The translations under genes and the position numbers were made by a program. DNA of 64,000 nucleotides, taken from positions 1 to 64,000 of the forward strand of contig CAIVEH010000121.1 in assembly GCA_903904855.1 (NCBI GenBank). The letters are read 5' to 3'. The DNA comes from an uncultured Bacteroidota bacterium. GTDB lineage: Bacteria > Bacteroidota > Bacteroidia > Chitinophagales > Chitinophagaceae. This document shows positions 62,378-64,000 of this stretch, one piece after another. The notes under the pieces are model-generated. The model was not told the DNA's origin and searched no databases. It saw nothing but the letters and a program-made list of their open reading frames with translations. The number at the start of each line of letters is the position of its first letter. Position 1 is the first letter of the stretch.

Positions 62378-63217
62378 TTATCTTTTCTTCGATTCAATCC
62401 TTTTTGTTTCTTTTGCAGCCTGCAGAAAGTTTTCACCTGTTACCACACTTTTACCTGTTTTAGCCTCCAGTTCTTTTCTTGCATTTTTGGCTACGGCACC
62501 GCCTTTTTTGCCTGCTTTTGCATTTTGCTGTAATCCCTTTGCCTGTTCGCTTTCGGCTATCTGCCGGGTGGAGAGTTCGGCGTGCGCAGTAAAAATCAAT
62601 TCTGCTTCATTCATATGGTCGCGCAGGTTCTGAGATTTCAGGGTTTTCAGTTCTTTGTGTTGTTTTACGGTCAGACCCGTCCATTCCTGGTGGATGATGT
62701 TGGTAAGCATTACAAATTCGTCACCTTCCTTTACGCCTGCTTCTTTCCAGTAATCGGTTAGTTTATTACGGGTTTCCTGGCCGGTCATACGCTGCTATAT
62801 CCATTTTTCACTACGGCCCAATTTTTGCCAGTTTTCTCTTGCCCGGTCTAGGCTTTGAGCGGGGTCTGCAATTTCCTGCATCCTTTCAAAGCCCACTTTT
62901 GCGAGCCATTGCTTGAATGGTTCGGCTTTGGGTGAGGGTATTGACTGGATGATGCGCAATAATGTTTGTACATTTGCTACATCTGTTTCGCGCATTTTAC
63001 CATCTGCCGCTTTTAATTTCAACTGTCGACAAACTGTCGACAGTTCAAGACCATCTTCCGTCTTTACCCGTATCTTCATTTTAAACCAGTAATCGCGCGG
63101 ATTGGCGCTACCTGTAAGCACTTCAACCACATCAATAATAGAAAAATACCATTGTTCTTCCTTTGCGTCCCAATAAGTGCGAACAGGTGTGTTTTCAAAT
63201 ATTTTAATGTTACTCAT
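62378..63217 (-). pseudogene. Bro-N/DinD-like protein gene interrupted by an amber codon
   Basis: From ATG at 63215-63217 the frame encodes a Bro-N domain (WYFSIIDVVEVLTGSANPRDYWFKMKIR, RETDVANVQTLLRIIQSIPSPKAEPFKQWLAKVGFERMQEI). TAG at 62795-62797 follows SEKWI. The same frame continues immediately QRMTGQETRNKLTDYWKEAGVKEGDEF...NLRDHMNEAEL to TAA near 62378. Homologues read WIQQRM here, so CAG has become TAG. The full length would be 279 codons. Two separate proteins are possible but less likely. Family roles include phage-type regulators and SOS-induced DinD. Confidence 0.78.
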
Positions 63218-63248
63218 GCCAATTGGTTTTAGAATTTTAAATAAAGAT

Positions 63249-63264
63249 CAGTCCGTTCGGACTG
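63249..63264. repeat. Palindrome upstream of the Bro-N gene
   Basis: CAGTCCG-TT-CGGACTG, 31 bp before the Bro-N start, possibly an operator. Confidence 0.5.
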
Positions 63265-63517
63265 GCATTAACAATTAAGCTTTTTACAGAGGTGGTAAAT
63301 TACTTAATTAAGCAATCAGTTGTTAGTAGAAATATATTGGGGGGCAATTGTATTATTTGGGATGAGTTATAGACCCTGCAAGGGCGGAGTCTTCCTGTTT
63401 ACAAAAACATTTCCGTAAGTTAGTATCGGCTTCTGCTTTAAATGGAGGGGCTGAATGAGTACTATAGAAAACAAGAAAGATGTTCCCACCAAAGCCTTGG
63501 CAAATATTCATAAAACT

Positions 63518-64000
63518 ATGCAACGAAAAAAAAGAATAGGAGTGGTGGGCCTTGGCGGTGTAGGCGGATATTATGGCGCCATGCTTGCCATGCATAATGA
63601 AATAGCTCAGGAATATGAGCTCATTTTTATTATGAGAGGCGAGGGCAAACAGAAAGTAATTGAACAGGGTCTGCATATCACCACCGTGAATGGCTCATTT
63701 ACGGTGCACCCAACATTGGTATCTGATACACCTGAGATAATCGGTTCACTGGACCTGATTATTTTTTGTACTAAAACTTATGACCTGGAAAATGCTGCAA
63801 TTCAATACAAGCCCTGTGTGCATGAGGGAACAATAGTGTTACCCTTACTGAACGGAGTAGAAAACAGTGAAATTCTGCAACGCATTTACCCGGAATCAAA
63901 AGTATTGCAAGGCTGTGCGTATATTGTCTCCAAGATTGAGTCACCCGGCTGCATTGTGGAACGTGGCAATTCTGATCAACTTTTTTTTGGTAATAAGGAT
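63518..64000 (+). CDS. Ketopantoate reductase (PanE/ApbA family), partial at right edge
   Basis: 161 codons from ATG at 63518 to the window end, no stop. The N-terminus MQRKKRIGVVGLGGVGGYYGAML is the NADPH-binding GxGxxG fold, followed by DLIIFCTKTYDLENA (the lysine of the KT motif) and VLPLLNGVENSEIL. PanE reduces 2-dehydropantoate to pantoate for CoA synthesis; some paralogues have other substrates. The remainder lies outside the window. Confidence 0.85.
   Translation, partial: MQRKKRIGVVGLGGVGGYYGAMLAMHNEIAQEYELIFIMRGEGKQKVIEQGLHITTVNGSFTVHPTLVSDTPEIIGSLDLIIFCTKTYDLENAAIQYKPCVHEGTIVLPLLNGVENSEILQRIYPESKVLQGCAYIVSKIESPGCIVERGNSDQLFFGNKD

Noticed and set aside
29536-63217. Stop-codon reassignment to explain the internal stops
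   Set aside because: All three stop codons are used normally to end intact genes in the window, so reassignment of TGA, TAG or TAA is not supported.

Overview
The window looks like the chromosome of a Bacteroidota bacterium, most likely a Chitinophagaceae/Chitinophagales-type organism. Supporting signs are a type IX secretion sorting domain, a RemB/Wzi-like outer-membrane protein, many lipoproteins and exported proteins, upstream boxes matching the Bacteroidota sigma factor element TAnnTTTG, and A-rich leaders instead of strong Shine-Dalgarno sites. The assignment rests on gene families read by eye; no database search was run.

Layout. 1-3.9 kb is a small defence/accessory patch: an Mrr-like nuclease with a partner gene, then an AbiEi/AbiEii-type toxin-antitoxin pair. 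4-27 kb is mostly housekeeping: persulfide dioxygenase-rhodanese, EnvC-like protein, YicC, FAH-family protein, carbonic anhydrase, lipid kinase, NadC, QueA, dGTPase, YffB/Spx-like protein, Kbl, threonine aldolase, MutS-like protein, PyrC and RemB-like protein, with a DUF1016 nuclease and a DUF4143 ATPase interspersed.

28.2-42.1 kb is a one-direction phage-structural block. It has a prohead protease/scaffold, major capsid protein, two small proteins, DUF2586 sheath, tube, a tail chaperone pair apparently joined by a -1 frameshift, an AT-rich ORF in the tape-measure slot, DUF6046, hub, spike, gp25-like wedge, LysM-like tail protein, J-like baseplate protein, a further tail protein and a fibre. 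No terminase, portal, integrase/transposase, lysis gene or normal tape measure is visible. A nonsense-broken NTF2-fold immunity gene lies inside its head module. The block ends 5 bp from mreD.

42.1-48 kb holds mreD-mreC-mreB (minus strand) diverging from carB. 48-58.4 kb holds a T9SS cargo protein, membrane protein, thioesterase, a toxin-antitoxin pair with a broken toxin, an inactive-looking M16 peptidase homologue, aldehyde dehydrogenase, ORF6N protein, GNAT and the comM/yifB ATPase. 58.4-60.4 kb is a two-gene ATPase + DUF4276 (TOPRIM-like) cassette bracketed by the real comM 3' end and a decayed second copy of it, which suggests insertion at comM. 60.5-64 kb holds a GNAT, a TIKI/TraB-like lipoprotein, an amber-interrupted Bro-N gene and the start of a ketopantoate reductase.

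The most interesting points are the minimal capsid-plus-contractile-tail locus with a replaced tape measure and nearby immunity relic, the comM-bracketed defence candidate, and several palindromic repeat systems at 27.6 kb, 28.2 kb and inside the DUF1016 gene.
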